Below, one piece after another: positions 8,361-16,561 of a DNA stretch of 64,000 bases. The position numbers and the translations under genes were made by a program. Source of the stretch: Nonomuraea candida. GTDB taxonomy: Bacteria; Actinomycetota; Actinomycetes; Streptosporangiales; Streptosporangiaceae. The stretch is taken from contig NZ_JOAG01000015.1 in the NCBI RefSeq assembly GCF_000725485.1, positions 186,001-250,000 on the forward strand, written 5' to 3'. Each line of letters starts with the position of its first letter. Positions within the stretch are counted from its first letter, which is position 1. Under the pieces are notes generated by a model. The model had not been told where the DNA came from. It made no database searches and worked only from the letters and a program-made list of their open reading frames with translations.

Positions 8361-10015
8361 CGCCCACCGGCCCCGAGCGCGCGGGCCGCCCAGCGGGCCA
8401 GCACCGGACGGCGGATCTTGCTCGCGTGCCGGACGTCCATCGGGAAGCTGCGGTGGAACAGCACCTCGCCGACGACGGGCACCGCCGCGCGCACCCGTTC
8501 GGCCAGCTCGCGCCGCGCGGCCCTGGGCAGGCCGGGCTCGCACTCCACGCAGAGCACCGGCCGCTGCCGCCCCGGCGGGCCGACGCCGACCAGCGCGCTG
8601 CGCCGCACGCCCGGCAGGCCGTCGCAGATCGGCTCGACCTGGTCGGTGTAGAGGTCGCCGTCGCGGGTGCGTACGCGCTCGCTCTTGCGCCCCGCGAACC
8701 ACAACCGCCCGCGCTCGTCCTGCCACCCCAGGTCGCCCATGCGGTGCACGGTCACGCCGCCGTCGTCGATCCGGGCGAGCCGGGTGTCGTGCGGCCGGCC
8801 GAGATACGGGTCGCCGACGGCCGGGCCCGCCACCGTGATCTCCCCGACGGTCCCCGCCGGCGCCAGCAGGTCGTCCGACCAGACGGGGACGGGCTCGTCC
8901 GAGACGGCGATGATCCGTACCTGGTTGCCCGGCAGCGGCCTGCCCAGGCACGTGCCGGCGCCGCGTGCGGTGGCCTCGGCCGTCGCGGTCAGCTCGGCCG
9001 CGTCCGCCACGCTGACCAGCAGCGACTCGGTGGCCCCGTACACCGAGCGCAGGTCCGCGCCCGGGGGCAGGCAGCGCAGGGCGCGCCGCAGCACCCCGAC
9101 GGGCAGCGGGGCGCCCGCGGTGAGCACCATCCGGACCGTGTCGAGCGGCTCGCCGGTGCGCAGGCAGTGGCGGGCCAGCCGGTCCAGCAGCGCGGGGGCG
9201 GCGAACAGGGCGGTCGCGCCGTGCCGCCGGATCGAGGCGGCCATGGCGGCGGGATCGGTGCGCTCGGGATGGCGCAGGTTCGTCCGGGGGATCACCGCGC
9301 CGCAGCCGATGGCGGGCGCGGCCACCGCGAACGGCAGGAAGGTCGAGTACAGCGTGCCGCCCGGCTCCAGGGAGCCCAGCAGGCCCAGCAGCGCGGCCTG
9401 CCCCGCCAGGTGCCGATGCCGCAGCGGGACGCCCTTGGGCGCGCCGGTGGAGCCGGAGGTGAACACGATCAGCGCCGGGTCGTCCGCCTCCGGCCGCGGC
9501 CACGGGCCCGCCGGCGCCGGTGAGCGGCCGAACCACCTCGGGCTCCGGCCGGCCGTGATCAGGACGCGGAGGCTGTCCCGGCCCCATCCGAGCACGGCCC
9601 GCGCCACCCGGGCGCGGGCGATCCCGACGAACGCCTCGGGCGCGGCCTCGGCGAGACAGGCGCCCATCGCCCGTACGCCGAGCCCCGGGTCGATCAGCAC
9701 CGGCACGGCCCGCAGCCGGAACAGCGCGAAGATCAGCGCGACCAGCTCCGGCCCCGGCGGCACCAGCACGGCGGTGCGCGTCCCCGCCGCCACCCCCGCC
9801 CGCGCCAGGGTCCCCGCCGCACGATCGACCAGTTCGTCCAGCTCCCCGTACGTCACCGTCCGCCCGCCCCGCCACCCGGACGAGCCGCGCCACCCGGACG
9901 AGCCGCCCGGCCAGCCGGACGGGAGGCGGCCGTCGAAGCGGTAGGCCACCTCGTCCGGGCGGTCCCTGGCCCATCGTTCGGCCATCGCCATCACGTCGGC
10001 GTGCTGCGTGCTCAC
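8357..10015 (-). CDS. oleC: OleC-like AMP-dependent beta-lactone synthetase
   Basis: This ANL-superfamily enzyme has about 552 residues. It has the ATP loop IVFTSGSTGAPKG, adenylate motif VYGATES, hinge motif GDLGWQDERGRLWFAGRKSE, and the OleC-type end FPMDVRHASKIRRPVLA. In place of CoA ligation, OleC adenylates the beta-hydroxy acid and closes the beta-lactone; the (V/M)D(I/V)RH.(S/A)KI end favours OleC over an ordinary acyl-CoA ligase. The GTG at 10015 is chosen because GAGAGGGA lies about 9 nt upstream. The in-frame ATG at 10039 has no good ribosome site. An 18-bp repeat (9872-9907, GSSGWR twice) sits near the N-terminus. It is first of the oleC-oleD-oleB operon. Confidence 0.88.
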   Translation of the reverse strand: MSTQHADVMAMAERWARDRPDEVAYRFDGRLPSGWPGGSSGWRGSSGWRGGRTVTYGELDELVDRAAGTLARAGVAAGTRTAVLVPPGPELVALIFALFRLRAVPVLIDPGLGVRAMGACLAEAAPEAFVGIARARVARAVLGWGRDSLRVLITAGRSPRWFGRSPAPAGPWPRPEADDPALIVFTSGSTGAPKGVPLRHRHLAGQAALLGLLGSLEPGGTLYSTFLPFAVAAPAIGCGAVIPRTNLRHPERTDPAAMAASIRRHGATALFAAPALLDRLARHCLRTGEPLDTVRMVLTAGAPLPVGVLRRALRCLPPGADLRSVYGATESLLVSVADAAELTATAEATARGAGTCLGRPLPGNQVRIIAVSDEPVPVWSDDLLAPAGTVGEITVAGPAVGDPYLGRPHDTRLARIDDGGVTVHRMGDLGWQDERGRLWFAGRKSERVRTRDGDLYTDQVEPICDGLPGVRRSALVGVGPPGRQRPVLCVECEPGLPRAARRELAERVRAAVPVVGEVLFHRSFPMDVRHASKIRRPVLARWAARALGAGGR

Positions 10016-10177
10016 TGCTGTCGTCCCTCTCGCTGTCATGAACGGGGTCCGCGGGCAAGGGGGAAGACGGCCTGACGGTCAAATGTTGCACCGCGCTACG
10101 TCTGGCGCGTTTCGAGCGACACGCACATGGTTACTCTCCGTAGCAAAAACCTGATCTTATGTGAATGGAGCAGGACT
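10016..10177. promoter_or_regulatory. Divergent promoter region between oleC and a small exported-protein gene
   Basis: This 162-bp spacer separates two divergent starts and is visibly less GC-rich near 10125-10170. It should carry the promoter of the ole operon (leftward) and of the small secreted gene (rightward). No convincing -35/-10 pair or operator was identified by eye. Confidence 0.45.
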
Positions 10178-10405
10178 ATGCGCCGCCTCATCGCCATACT
10201 CACCCTGACCGCCTCGGCCGCCACGCTGCCGGTCGTCCTCGCCGCACCGGCCATGGCCGTCACGGCCTTCGACTGCGTCCTCGGCTTCGGCTTCGTCATC
10301 CCCGATCCCGCCAGCCAGACCCGGTGGCTCTGCTACGGCGGGCGGAGCAACAACCAGCCGGTGTCCGGGCTCCTGACCGACGGCACGCCGGCCGTGGTGC
10401 GCTGA
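10178..10405 (+). CDS. Small exported protein, 75 aa, unknown function
   Basis: A typical Sec signal peptide (MRRLIAILTLTASAATLP, ending in AAPAMA near residue 27) is followed by a mature part of about 48 residues with two cysteines (TAFDC and RWLCYGG) that could form a disulphide. The ATG at 10178 is preferred because GGAGCAGG precedes it; an earlier GTG lacks a signal-peptide start. It runs divergently from oleC and converges on the exported protein at 10421. No family recognised. Confidence 0.65.
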   Translation: MRRLIAILTLTASAATLPVVLAAPAMAVTAFDCVLGFGFVIPDPASQTRWLCYGGRSNNQPVSGLLTDGTPAVVR

Positions 10406-10420
10406 ACCCGGGCGTCGCCG

Positions 10421-10960
10421 CTAGCAGGGCGTCGCCTCCAGCACGGGGAGGTCCTGCGGCAGCGACGTGCCGAACAGCCGGGACTGCGCCGGAGCCTGCC
10501 CCTTCTCCGGCGCGACCGCCGGCAGGCCCTTCATCAGGCCCGTCGCGGCGAAGAACTCCGCGAACGCCTGGGCGAGGGCCCGTACGGGGACGCGCATGCA
10601 GAACTTGCCCAGGCCGTCACCGCCGAGGGGCTCGACGGCGGTGCCCGCCAGGGGCCACTCACCGAAGACGGTGTCGGCTTCCGCCCCGGTCCCCGCGCCG
10701 GTCACCTCTCCGGACGTCTCCACCTGCCCCGTGCCTGCCGCCGCCCCTGGCGTCCCCGCGGACGCCGCCTGCGGCGTCCCTACGGGCCTTGCTTGGGGCG
10801 TCCCGGCACCCGGCACCGCGGCGGGAGCCGTCCGGGGCGGCGGCGCGGCGGGGGCCGGGTCGGCGGGGATCGTGGCGGCGGTGGCTGCGGGAATCGTGGT
10901 AGCGGGGCCGGCGAGCAGGGCGCCGCAGAGGGCGGTCGTGGACAGGACGTACGTATACAC
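10421..10960 (-). CDS. Exported Ala/Pro/Thr-rich protein, 179 aa, unknown function
   Basis: The GTG at 10960 has GAGGAA about 7 nt upstream and lies 14 bp after the ketosynthase stop, so it is third in an ACP-KS operon. The N-terminus is hydrophobic (ALCGALLAGPATTIP), although the usual positive residues are absent, so export is likely but unproven. A low-complexity linker of Ala, Pro, Gly and Thr runs to about residue 110. A conserved-looking C-terminal part (FCMRVPVRALAQAFAEFFA) with two cysteines, one at the very end, follows. No family recognised. Cotranscription with the biosynthetic pair makes a role in handling the lipid product possible. Confidence 0.6.
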   Translation of the reverse strand: MYTYVLSTTALCGALLAGPATTIPAATAATIPADPAPAAPPPRTAPAAVPGAGTPQARPVGTPQAASAGTPGAAAGTGQVETSGEVTGAGTGAEADTVFGEWPLAGTAVEPLGGDGLGKFCMRVPVRALAQAFAEFFAATGLMKGLPAVAPEKGQAPAQSRLFGTSLPQDLPVLEATPC

Positions 10961-10974
10961 GGCGTGTTCCTCGG

Positions 10975-12342
10975 TCAGATCGGTGCGAAGATCAAAGTGG
11001 CGTTGTGGCCGCCGAAGCCGAACGAATTGGACATGACCGGCCCCGGCGGCAGAGGCCGCGCCTCGCGGGCGACGTCGATGGGGCACTCCGGGTCGAGGTT
11101 CTCCAGGTTGGCCGTGGGCGGCAGGGTCAGCTCGCGCATCGCCAGGATCGCGGCCACGGCCTCGATCACGCCGGCAGCCGCGATGGCGTGCCCCGTGACC
11201 CCCTTGGTGCCGGTCACCGGCACGCCGGCCGGGCCGAACAGCCGGCTGATCGCCTGGGCCTCGCCCAGGTCGTTCAGGCGGGTGCCGCTGCCGTGCGCGT
11301 TGACGTGCGCGATCTCGCCCGGCTCCAGTCCGGCGTCGGCCAGCGCCGCGCGCATGCAGCGGTAGGCCCCCTCGCCCTGGGCCGCCGGGGCGGTCAGGTG
11401 GTGGGCGTCGGAGCAGGAGCCGTACCCGGTGAGCTCGGCGTGCACGCGCGCGCCCCTGCGCAGGGCGTGCTCCAGGTTCTCCAGGACGAGGAACGCGGCG
11501 CCCTCGGCCAGCACGAACCCGTCGCGGTCCCGGTCGAACGGCCGGCTGGCGCGCTCGGGCGCGGCGGTCCTGCGTGACAGGGCGCCGCAGCGGTCGAACG
11601 CGAGCAGCACGGTCGGGGTGAGGCAGGACTCGCTCCCACCGGCGATCACCAGGTCGGCGGAGCCGTCGCGCAGCAACCGGGCTCCCTCGCCGATGGCGTT
11701 GGAGCCGGAGGCGCAGGCCGTGCCGATCGTGAGGCTGTGACCCTTGATCTGGTGGCGGATGCTGATCGCGGCGGCGGCCGCGTTGTGCATGACCATCGGC
11801 ACGTAGAGCGGACCGGGCGCCGTCGGCCGCGCACCGCCGGCCACACCCGCGCCCGGCGTCCGCGACTTGCCGAGCGTTCCCGCGTCCGGCGTCCGTGGCT
11901 CACCGAGCGATGCCGCGTCCTGCGTCCGTGCACCGCCGAGCACACCCGCCTCCAGTGTCCGCATGCCGCCGAAGCAGATGCCGGCCACGACGGCCCGGCG
12001 CTCGGGCGGCACCCGCACGCCCCCCGCACCGCCGGACCCTCCCCCGCGCCCACCGTCGCAGGCCCCGTCGAACGCGTCGGCGAGCGCGTCGTCGGCCGCG
12101 CACACCGCGAGCTGGGCCACCCGGTCGAGCCGGTCCGCCTCCCTCGGCGTCAGGTACCCCCCGACGTCCAGCTCGCCCACCTCGCAGGCGAAGTCGCAGG
12201 CCAGGCCCCGGGTGTCGAAGGAGGTGATCCGGCGGGCCGTGGAACGCCCGCTCAGCAGCGCGTTCCACAACTCCTTGGGATGGCCGCCGGCCGGCGTGCG
12301 CAGGCCCATGCCGGTCACGGCGACCCGTACCCGGCCCGTCAT
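10975..12342 (-). CDS. FabF/KAS II-type beta-ketoacyl-ACP synthase
   Basis: This 455-residue thiolase-fold condensing enzyme has its catalytic Cys at 210 (TIGTACASGSNA), His350 in VNAHGSGT, Lys380 in GTKGVTGH and His385, so the Cys-His-His set is intact and elongating activity is expected. It overlaps the ACP stop by four bases (ATGA) and should use that ACP. The sequence is KAS II-like, unlike the OleA/KAS III type expected in an ole cluster. A 33-bp (11-residue) tandem repeat expands the region at about residues 128-171, before the active-site Cys. Roles could be starter synthesis, elongation, or the head-to-head condensation otherwise done by OleA. The last is speculative. Confidence 0.9.
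   Translation of the reverse strand: MTGRVRVAVTGMGLRTPAGGHPKELWNALLSGRSTARRITSFDTRGLACDFACEVGELDVGGYLTPREADRLDRVAQLAVCAADDALADAFDGACDGGRGGGSGGAGGVRVPPERRAVVAGICFGGMRTLEAGVLGGARTQDAASLGEPRTPDAGTLGKSRTPGAGVAGGARPTAPGPLYVPMVMHNAAAAAISIRHQIKGHSLTIGTACASGSNAIGEGARLLRDGSADLVIAGGSESCLTPTVLLAFDRCGALSRRTAAPERASRPFDRDRDGFVLAEGAAFLVLENLEHALRRGARVHAELTGYGSCSDAHHLTAPAAQGEGAYRCMRAALADAGLEPGEIAHVNAHGSGTRLNDLGEAQAISRLFGPAGVPVTGTKGVTGHAIAAAGVIEAVAAILAMRELTLPPTANLENLDPECPIDVAREARPLPPGPVMSNSFGFGGHNATLIFAPI
11831..11962. repeat. 33-bp in-frame tandem repeat inside the ketosynthase (4 copies)
   Basis: Units at 11831-11863, 11864-11896, 11897-11929 and 11930-11962 encode the 11-residue pattern R-T-x-x-A-x-x-x-G-x-x. 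The last unit on the + strand corresponds to the native start of the loop (RTLEAGVLGGA) and the others look like diverged copies of it. Confidence 0.88.
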
Positions 12343-12590
12343 CGCGCGTTCGCCGTGGCCAGCTCGCGGGCGTACGCGACGACGTCGCCGACGGTGCGCA
12401 GGGTGGCGAGCGCCTCACGCGGCATCGGGCCCCACACCTCCTCCATCGAGACGTGTAGCTCGGCCAGGTGCAGGCTGTCGGCCTCCAGGTCCTCCCTGAG
12501 CCGGGTGTCCGGGCGGACCCGCTCCGGCGGGACCTTCAGAATCCGTACGCAGCTGTCGCGCACCATGGTCACGATCTCGTCATCGCTCAC
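12339..12590 (-). CDS. Acyl carrier protein
   Basis: This 83-residue acidic four-helix protein carries the phosphopantetheine attachment Ser39 in LEADSLHLAELHVSMEE. D-S-L is the usual context. Spacing and length match stand-alone type II ACPs. Its stop overlaps the ketosynthase start (ATGA at 12339-12342), so the two are translated together. It is the first gene of this leftward operon. A small discrete ACP beside a modular PKS that has its own ACP suggests a separate acyl chain or starter is carried here. Confidence 0.92.
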   Translation of the reverse strand: MSDDEIVTMVRDSCVRILKVPPERVRPDTRLREDLEADSLHLAELHVSMEEVWGPMPREALATLRTVGDVVAYARELATANAR

Positions 12591-12788
12591 GCCTGATCCC
12601 CTCCTCGTGGTCTTGTCACCCAGCGTCGCCGATGACGCGATAAGTGATCACTCAAGACGCGGCGTCCGGCGTTAAGGGATTGATCAAGTTTTGCGGTCAA
12701 GAGCGGGCAACTCCGCGGTTCGCGCGCGGCCGGGCGTGGCCTGCGTCCCTATCGTGAGCAGCACCGACACCACGTCATAGGGGATGAC
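12591..12788. promoter_or_regulatory. Divergent promoter region with a 10-bp palindrome
   Basis: The spacer between the ACP gene (leftward) and an exported-protein gene (rightward) is AT-richer than its surroundings. It holds the perfect palindrome AGTGATCACT at 12643-12652, a plausible dimeric-regulator site about 55 bp upstream of the ACP start. No regulator gene lies next to it, so the binder is unknown. Confidence 0.45.
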
Positions 12789-13493
12789 ATGCCCGTTTCC
12801 CGGATTCACGCGCCGCTCATGACCACGGCCGCCGCCCTGGCCGTGGCGGCCGCCGCCGCCCTCCCGCCGCCCGCCGCCCTGGCCATGACGCCCGCGATCC
12901 TCCCGCCGCCCGCCGCCCTGGCAGTGACGCCCGGGTCTCTCCCGCCGTCCGCCACCCTGCCCGGGCCGCCCCCCACCCTGCCCAGGAGGCTCGCCGCACC
13001 GGCCGCGGCGGTAGCGGTCCTCCCGGCGGCGGAGCGGACCCTGCTGACCTGCCAGCTGTCCACGACGTCGGAGCATCCGCTGACGTTCAGCCCGGCGGTG
13101 GGCTTCATGGCGCGTACCGTGACCGCACGTGCCACCCTCGAACTGTCGCACTGCACCGGCTCGGCGCGGAACCTGCGCTCGGGCCTGCTGACCGCCCAGG
13201 GCACCGGGCGCGCGACCTGCAGCAGCGTACGCGACATCCGCGGCACCGGCCGGATCGTCTGGTTCGGCCGGGACGGCAAGCGGGCGGGCGTGTCCACGCT
13301 GCGCCCGTCCACCTCCCGCGTCCAGACCTACAACCCGGGCGACATGCTGCTCAGCGGCACGATCACCGGCGGCCCGCTGGCCGGGGCGCGCACCTCCGGC
13401 ACGGCCACCCCTACCTCCAACATCAGCACGTGCGCCACCAAGGGCCTGACCACCGTGTACGGCAGCGGCAAGATCGCCTTCCTGGGCACGTAG
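12789..13493 (+). CDS. Exported protein, 234 aa, unknown function
   Basis: The ATG at 12789 follows TAGGGGATGAC. Residues 1-32 form an Ala-rich signal sequence ending in ALA, then a Pro/Leu/Ala-rich stretch with PPPAALA-type repeats runs to about residue 70. The mature domain (LLTCQLSTTSEHPLTFSP onward) has four cysteines spaced to allow two disulphides (TCQL, SHCTG, ATCSS, STCAT) and many Gly/Thr-rich beta strands. Such secreted beta-rich proteins are common in actinomycetes but have no assigned role. It is divergent from the ACP gene. No function is proposed. Confidence 0.65.
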   Translation: MPVSRIHAPLMTTAAALAVAAAAALPPPAALAMTPAILPPPAALAVTPGSLPPSATLPGPPPTLPRRLAAPAAAVAVLPAAERTLLTCQLSTTSEHPLTFSPAVGFMARTVTARATLELSHCTGSARNLRSGLLTAQGTGRATCSSVRDIRGTGRIVWFGRDGKRAGVSTLRPSTSRVQTYNPGDMLLSGTITGGPLAGARTSGTATPTSNISTCATKGLTTVYGSGKIAFLGT

Positions 13494-13831
13494 CCACGCA
13501 CGGTCCCGCCCGCCGGACGGCCCGGGCGGACCACCGCGTACCGGTCCCGCCCGCCCGACCGGCCGGCGGCACGAACGACCGGCACGAACGACCGGCGGCA
13601 CGAACGTCCGGCGGCACCGCCTTGACCGCGTGCCACCACAGGCGGTCGTGTACTTGTGATCGGGCCCGTCCGCGCGATAAAAACGTCCGACACCATTCCT
13701 TCACACCTTGATACAAGCCCCGGCCAGAAAAGAGAGCGCTCTCTCGCCGCCGCGGCCCCGGCCGGGGCCGTCCCAGCCCGAACGCGCTCCCCCTCGGCGG
13801 CGCCGCGACCAGCAGCGGAAAGGACACGCGC
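13494..13831. other. Intergenic region with short repeats and a putative operator
   Basis: No gene is seen. Positions about 13564-13616 hold imperfect direct repeats built on cggcacgaacgac; the first 100 bp are rich in inverted ccgcccg/gggcgg runs that could act as a terminator for the exported-protein gene. The last 150 bp are AT-richer and should carry the promoter for the next gene. Confidence 0.5.
13731..13744. promoter_or_regulatory. 14-bp palindromic putative operator (LacI-type half sites)
   Basis: AGAGAGCGCTCTCT is a perfect palindrome with a central CG, the architecture of LacI/GalR-family operators that control carbohydrate genes in actinomycetes. It lies 88 bp upstream of the secreted beta-helix-type gene. 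The regulator is not in the window. Confidence 0.5.
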
Positions 13832-15788
13832 ATGACGCCCCAGCCCTCCGGTGACGACACCCCCTTAACCCCACCCCCCGCCCGCCGCCCGCCGGGCCGG
13901 GCGCTGAGGTCCGGCCTCGTGCTGGCGGCCGCCGTCATGACGGCCGGAACCGTCATGACGGCGGTCACGCCCGCCACCGCCGCGACCCCGCCCTCCGGCG
14001 CCCCCGGCCTGGGCCCCGACCTCGGCCCCAACGTCACCGTCTTCGACCCCGGCATGCCGGTCGCCCAGATCCAGGCGACCCTCGACGCCGCGCACGCCGC
14101 CCCGCGTGAACGACGAGATGGGCACCGCCCGCCACGCCTACCTCTTCAAGCCCGGCACGTACGGCACCCCCGAGCAGCCGCTGCAGATCAAGGTCGGCTA
14201 CTACACCGAGATCGCCGGCCTGGGCGCCTCGCCCACCGACGTCGTCATCAACGGCAAGGTCGAGGTCTACAACCGCTGCCTGGCGGACAACGGGACGAGC
14301 AACTGCCTGGCGCTGGTCAACTTCTGGCGCACCCTGTCCAACCTGTCGATCAAGGTGAACGCGGCCGGCCAGGACGGCTGCCGGGCCTCGGCCAACATCT
14401 GGGCCGTCTCCCAGGCGGTGTCGATGCGCCGGCTCGACGTCAGCGGCGGCGCCCTGTCGCTGATGGACTACTGCACCGCCGGCCCGCAGTACGCCAGCGG
14501 CGGCTTCATCGCCGACTCCCGCCTGCCGTCGGTCACGAACGGCTCCCAGCAGCAGTGGCTCACCCGCAACAGCGAGATCGCGGGCTGGTCGAACGGCGTG
14601 TGGAACCAGGTCTTCTCGGGCGTCGTGGGCGCCCCGGAGGAGAGCGCGTTCCCGAACCCGCCGTACACGACGCTCGACACCACCCCGATCAGCAGGGAGA
14701 AGCCCTACCTCTACACCGACGAGCGCGGCCGGTACCACGTCCGCGTGCCCGCCGCCCGCCGGGACACCCGCGGCGTCTCGTGGGCCGGTGGCCTGACGCC
14801 GGGCCGCTCGCTGCCGCTGTCGGCCTTCCACGTCGCCAGGCCGTCGGACTCGGCGCAGGTCATCAACGCCCAGCTCGCCCGCGGCAAGCACCTGCTGCTC
14901 ACCCCCGGCGTGTACGACATCGCGCGCAGCATCGAGGTCAGGCGCCCGGACACGGTCGTCCTCGGCCTCGGCCACGCCACGCTCACGGCCGTCCGCGGCT
15001 CGACCCCGATCGACGTCGCCGACGTGCCCGGCGTGGTCATCGCCGGCGTGACCGTGGACGCGGGCACGGAGCAGTCACGCGTCCTGCTCCGGGTGGGCAG
15101 GAAGCACGACCGGCACCAGCACGACCAGCACCACGGCTCGCCGCACGGCCGCCGCCACGCCGCACCGGACAACCCGACGACCCTGTCCGACGTGTACTTC
15201 CGGGTCGGCGGCCCCCACGTCGGCAAGACCGACGTCGCGCTGGAGGTGAACAGCGACCACGTGCTCATCGACCACACCTGGGTCTGGCGCGCCGACCACG
15301 GGATCGAGGGCTTCACCGACACGCAGCGCTGGAACACCAACCTCGGACGCAACGGCGCCGTCATCAACGGCGACCACGTCACGGCGACGGGCCTGTTCGT
15401 GGAGCATTTCCAGCAGTACAACACGATCTGGAACGGCGAGGACGGCACGACGATTCTGTACCAGAACGAGCTGCCCTACGACCCGCCGACCCAGGCCGAC
15501 TGGATGAACGGCGCCGTCGAGGGCTGGGCCGGCTACAAGGTCGGCGACCACGTGCGCAGGCACCGCCTGTACGCGGGGGGCGTCTACGTCTTCAACCAGA
15601 ACAACCCGCAGATCCACACCGAGAACGGCTTCGAGGTGCCACGGCGGCCGGGCGTCCGCCTGCGCCACATCATGACCGTCAACCTCAGCGCCGGCACGAT
15701 CGACCACGTCGTCAACGGCGTCGGGGAGGCGGCCGACACCACCCGGGTCGGCGCCCCGGTCTACCTCACCGACTACCCGGCCCCGTGA
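13832..15788 (+). pseudogene. Secreted right-handed beta-helix/GH55-like protein with a frameshift
   Basis: The N-terminus (ATG at 13832, signal peptide through about residue 50, then NVTVFDPGMPVAQIQATLDA) and the body (VNDEMGTARHAYLFKPGTYG onward) lie in different frames that switch at a C4 run, 14100-14103. Removing one C joins them into a continuous protein of about 651 residues. The body shows GDHVTATGLFVEHFQQYNTI and other pectate-lyase-like parallel beta-helix turns. It resembles streptomycete secreted proteins often loosely labelled as coagulation factor 5/8-domain or adenylyl cyclase. It may be a real null allele or an assembly error. A His-rich insert (KHDRHQHDQHHGSPHGRRH) lies mid-protein. 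A LacI-like operator and a downstream hairpin frame it. Confidence 0.75.
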
Positions 15789-15798
15789 ATGCCCTCCC

Positions 15799-15831
15799 GG
15801 CCGGGCCCGTCCGTGCGGGACCGGCCCGGCC
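15799..15831. terminator. Bidirectional hairpin terminator
   Basis: GGCCGGGCC (15799-15807) and GGCCCGGCC (15823-15831) form a perfect 9-bp stem, with further pairing inside the loop (GTCC/GGAC). It lies between convergent genes ending at 15788 and 15875. No T-run is present, as is common in high-GC actinomycetes. Confidence 0.6.
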
Positions 15832-15874
15832 GGCGAGCGGTCAGGCCCGATGATGATCGGGTGATGGTTCCGGG

Positions 15875-16516
15875 TCAGCCGTTGTCGAGGGTGAGCAGGC
15901 CGCGGCGGAAGGCGGTGGCGACGGCGGCCGCCCGGTCGTTGACGCCGAGCTTGGTGTAGATGTGCAGCACATGGCTCTTGACCGTGGCCTCGCTGACGAA
16001 CAGGCGCGCGGCGACCTCGCGGTTGGTGGCGCCGTCGGCGATGAGGCGGAGGACCTCCAGCTCGCGGGCGCTGAGCGGGTCGGCGGGCGCGCGGACCTGG
16101 CCGAGGAGGCGGGTGGCGACCGACGGGGAGAGCACGGCCTCGCCGCGGGCGGCGGTGCGCACGGCGCGCACCAGCTCGTCGCGGCCGGTGTCCTTGAGCA
16201 GGTAGCCGGTGGCGCCCGCCTCGATGGCGGGCAGCACGTCGCGGTCGGTGTCGTACGTCGTCAGCACCAGCACGCGGGCCGGGTGGCCGAGCCGGGCGAG
16301 CTGCTGGATGGCCGTGACGCCGTCGGTGCCGGGCATGCGCAGGTCCATGAGGATCACGTCGGGGCTCAGCGCCCGGGCCAGCTCGACGGCCCGCGCGCCG
16401 TCAGCCGCCTCGCCGACCACCTCGAAGCCGGGGTCGCCGGCGAACATGCCGCGCAGGCCGTCGCGGACGATGGGATGATCGTCGGCGATCAGCAGGCGGA
16501 TCGGACCCTCGGTCAT
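15875..16516 (-). CDS. NarL/LuxR-family two-component response regulator
   Basis: This 213-residue regulator has an N-terminal receiver domain (acidic pair at Asp12-Asp13, phosphoacceptor Asp58 in DVILMDLRMPG, Lys of the signalling switch in GYLLKDTG) and a C-terminal LuxR-type HTH (PLSARELEVLRLIADGATNR through KSHVLHIYTKLGV). It is the last gene of an ATPase-permease-kinase-regulator series on this strand, 45 bp after the kinase stop. Its cognate kinase is the neighbour. The likely target is the upstream ABC operon promoter, as in LnrJK-type exporter control. Confidence 0.93.
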   Translation of the reverse strand: MTEGPIRLLIADDHPIVRDGLRGMFAGDPGFEVVGEAADGARAVELARALSPDVILMDLRMPGTDGVTAIQQLARLGHPARVLVLTTYDTDRDVLPAIEAGATGYLLKDTGRDELVRAVRTAARGEAVLSPSVATRLLGQVRAPADPLSARELEVLRLIADGATNREVAARLFVSEATVKSHVLHIYTKLGVNDRAAAVATAFRRGLLTLDNG

Positions 16517-16561
16517 GCGGCGCCGCCCGCCGTGCCGGCCGGGGCTCGTCCCGGTGAGGTC

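Noticed and set aside
10975..12342. Calling the ketosynthase an OleA homologue
   Set aside because: Active-site motifs (TACASG, HGSGT, GTKGVTGH) are KAS I/II-type, whereas OleA is KAS III/thiolase-like. It is therefore reported as FabF-type.
14110..15853. Continuation of the 13832 frame past the C4 run
   Set aside because: After 14103 this frame becomes Arg/Pro/His-rich and loses all similarity, whereas the neighbouring frame carries the real protein.
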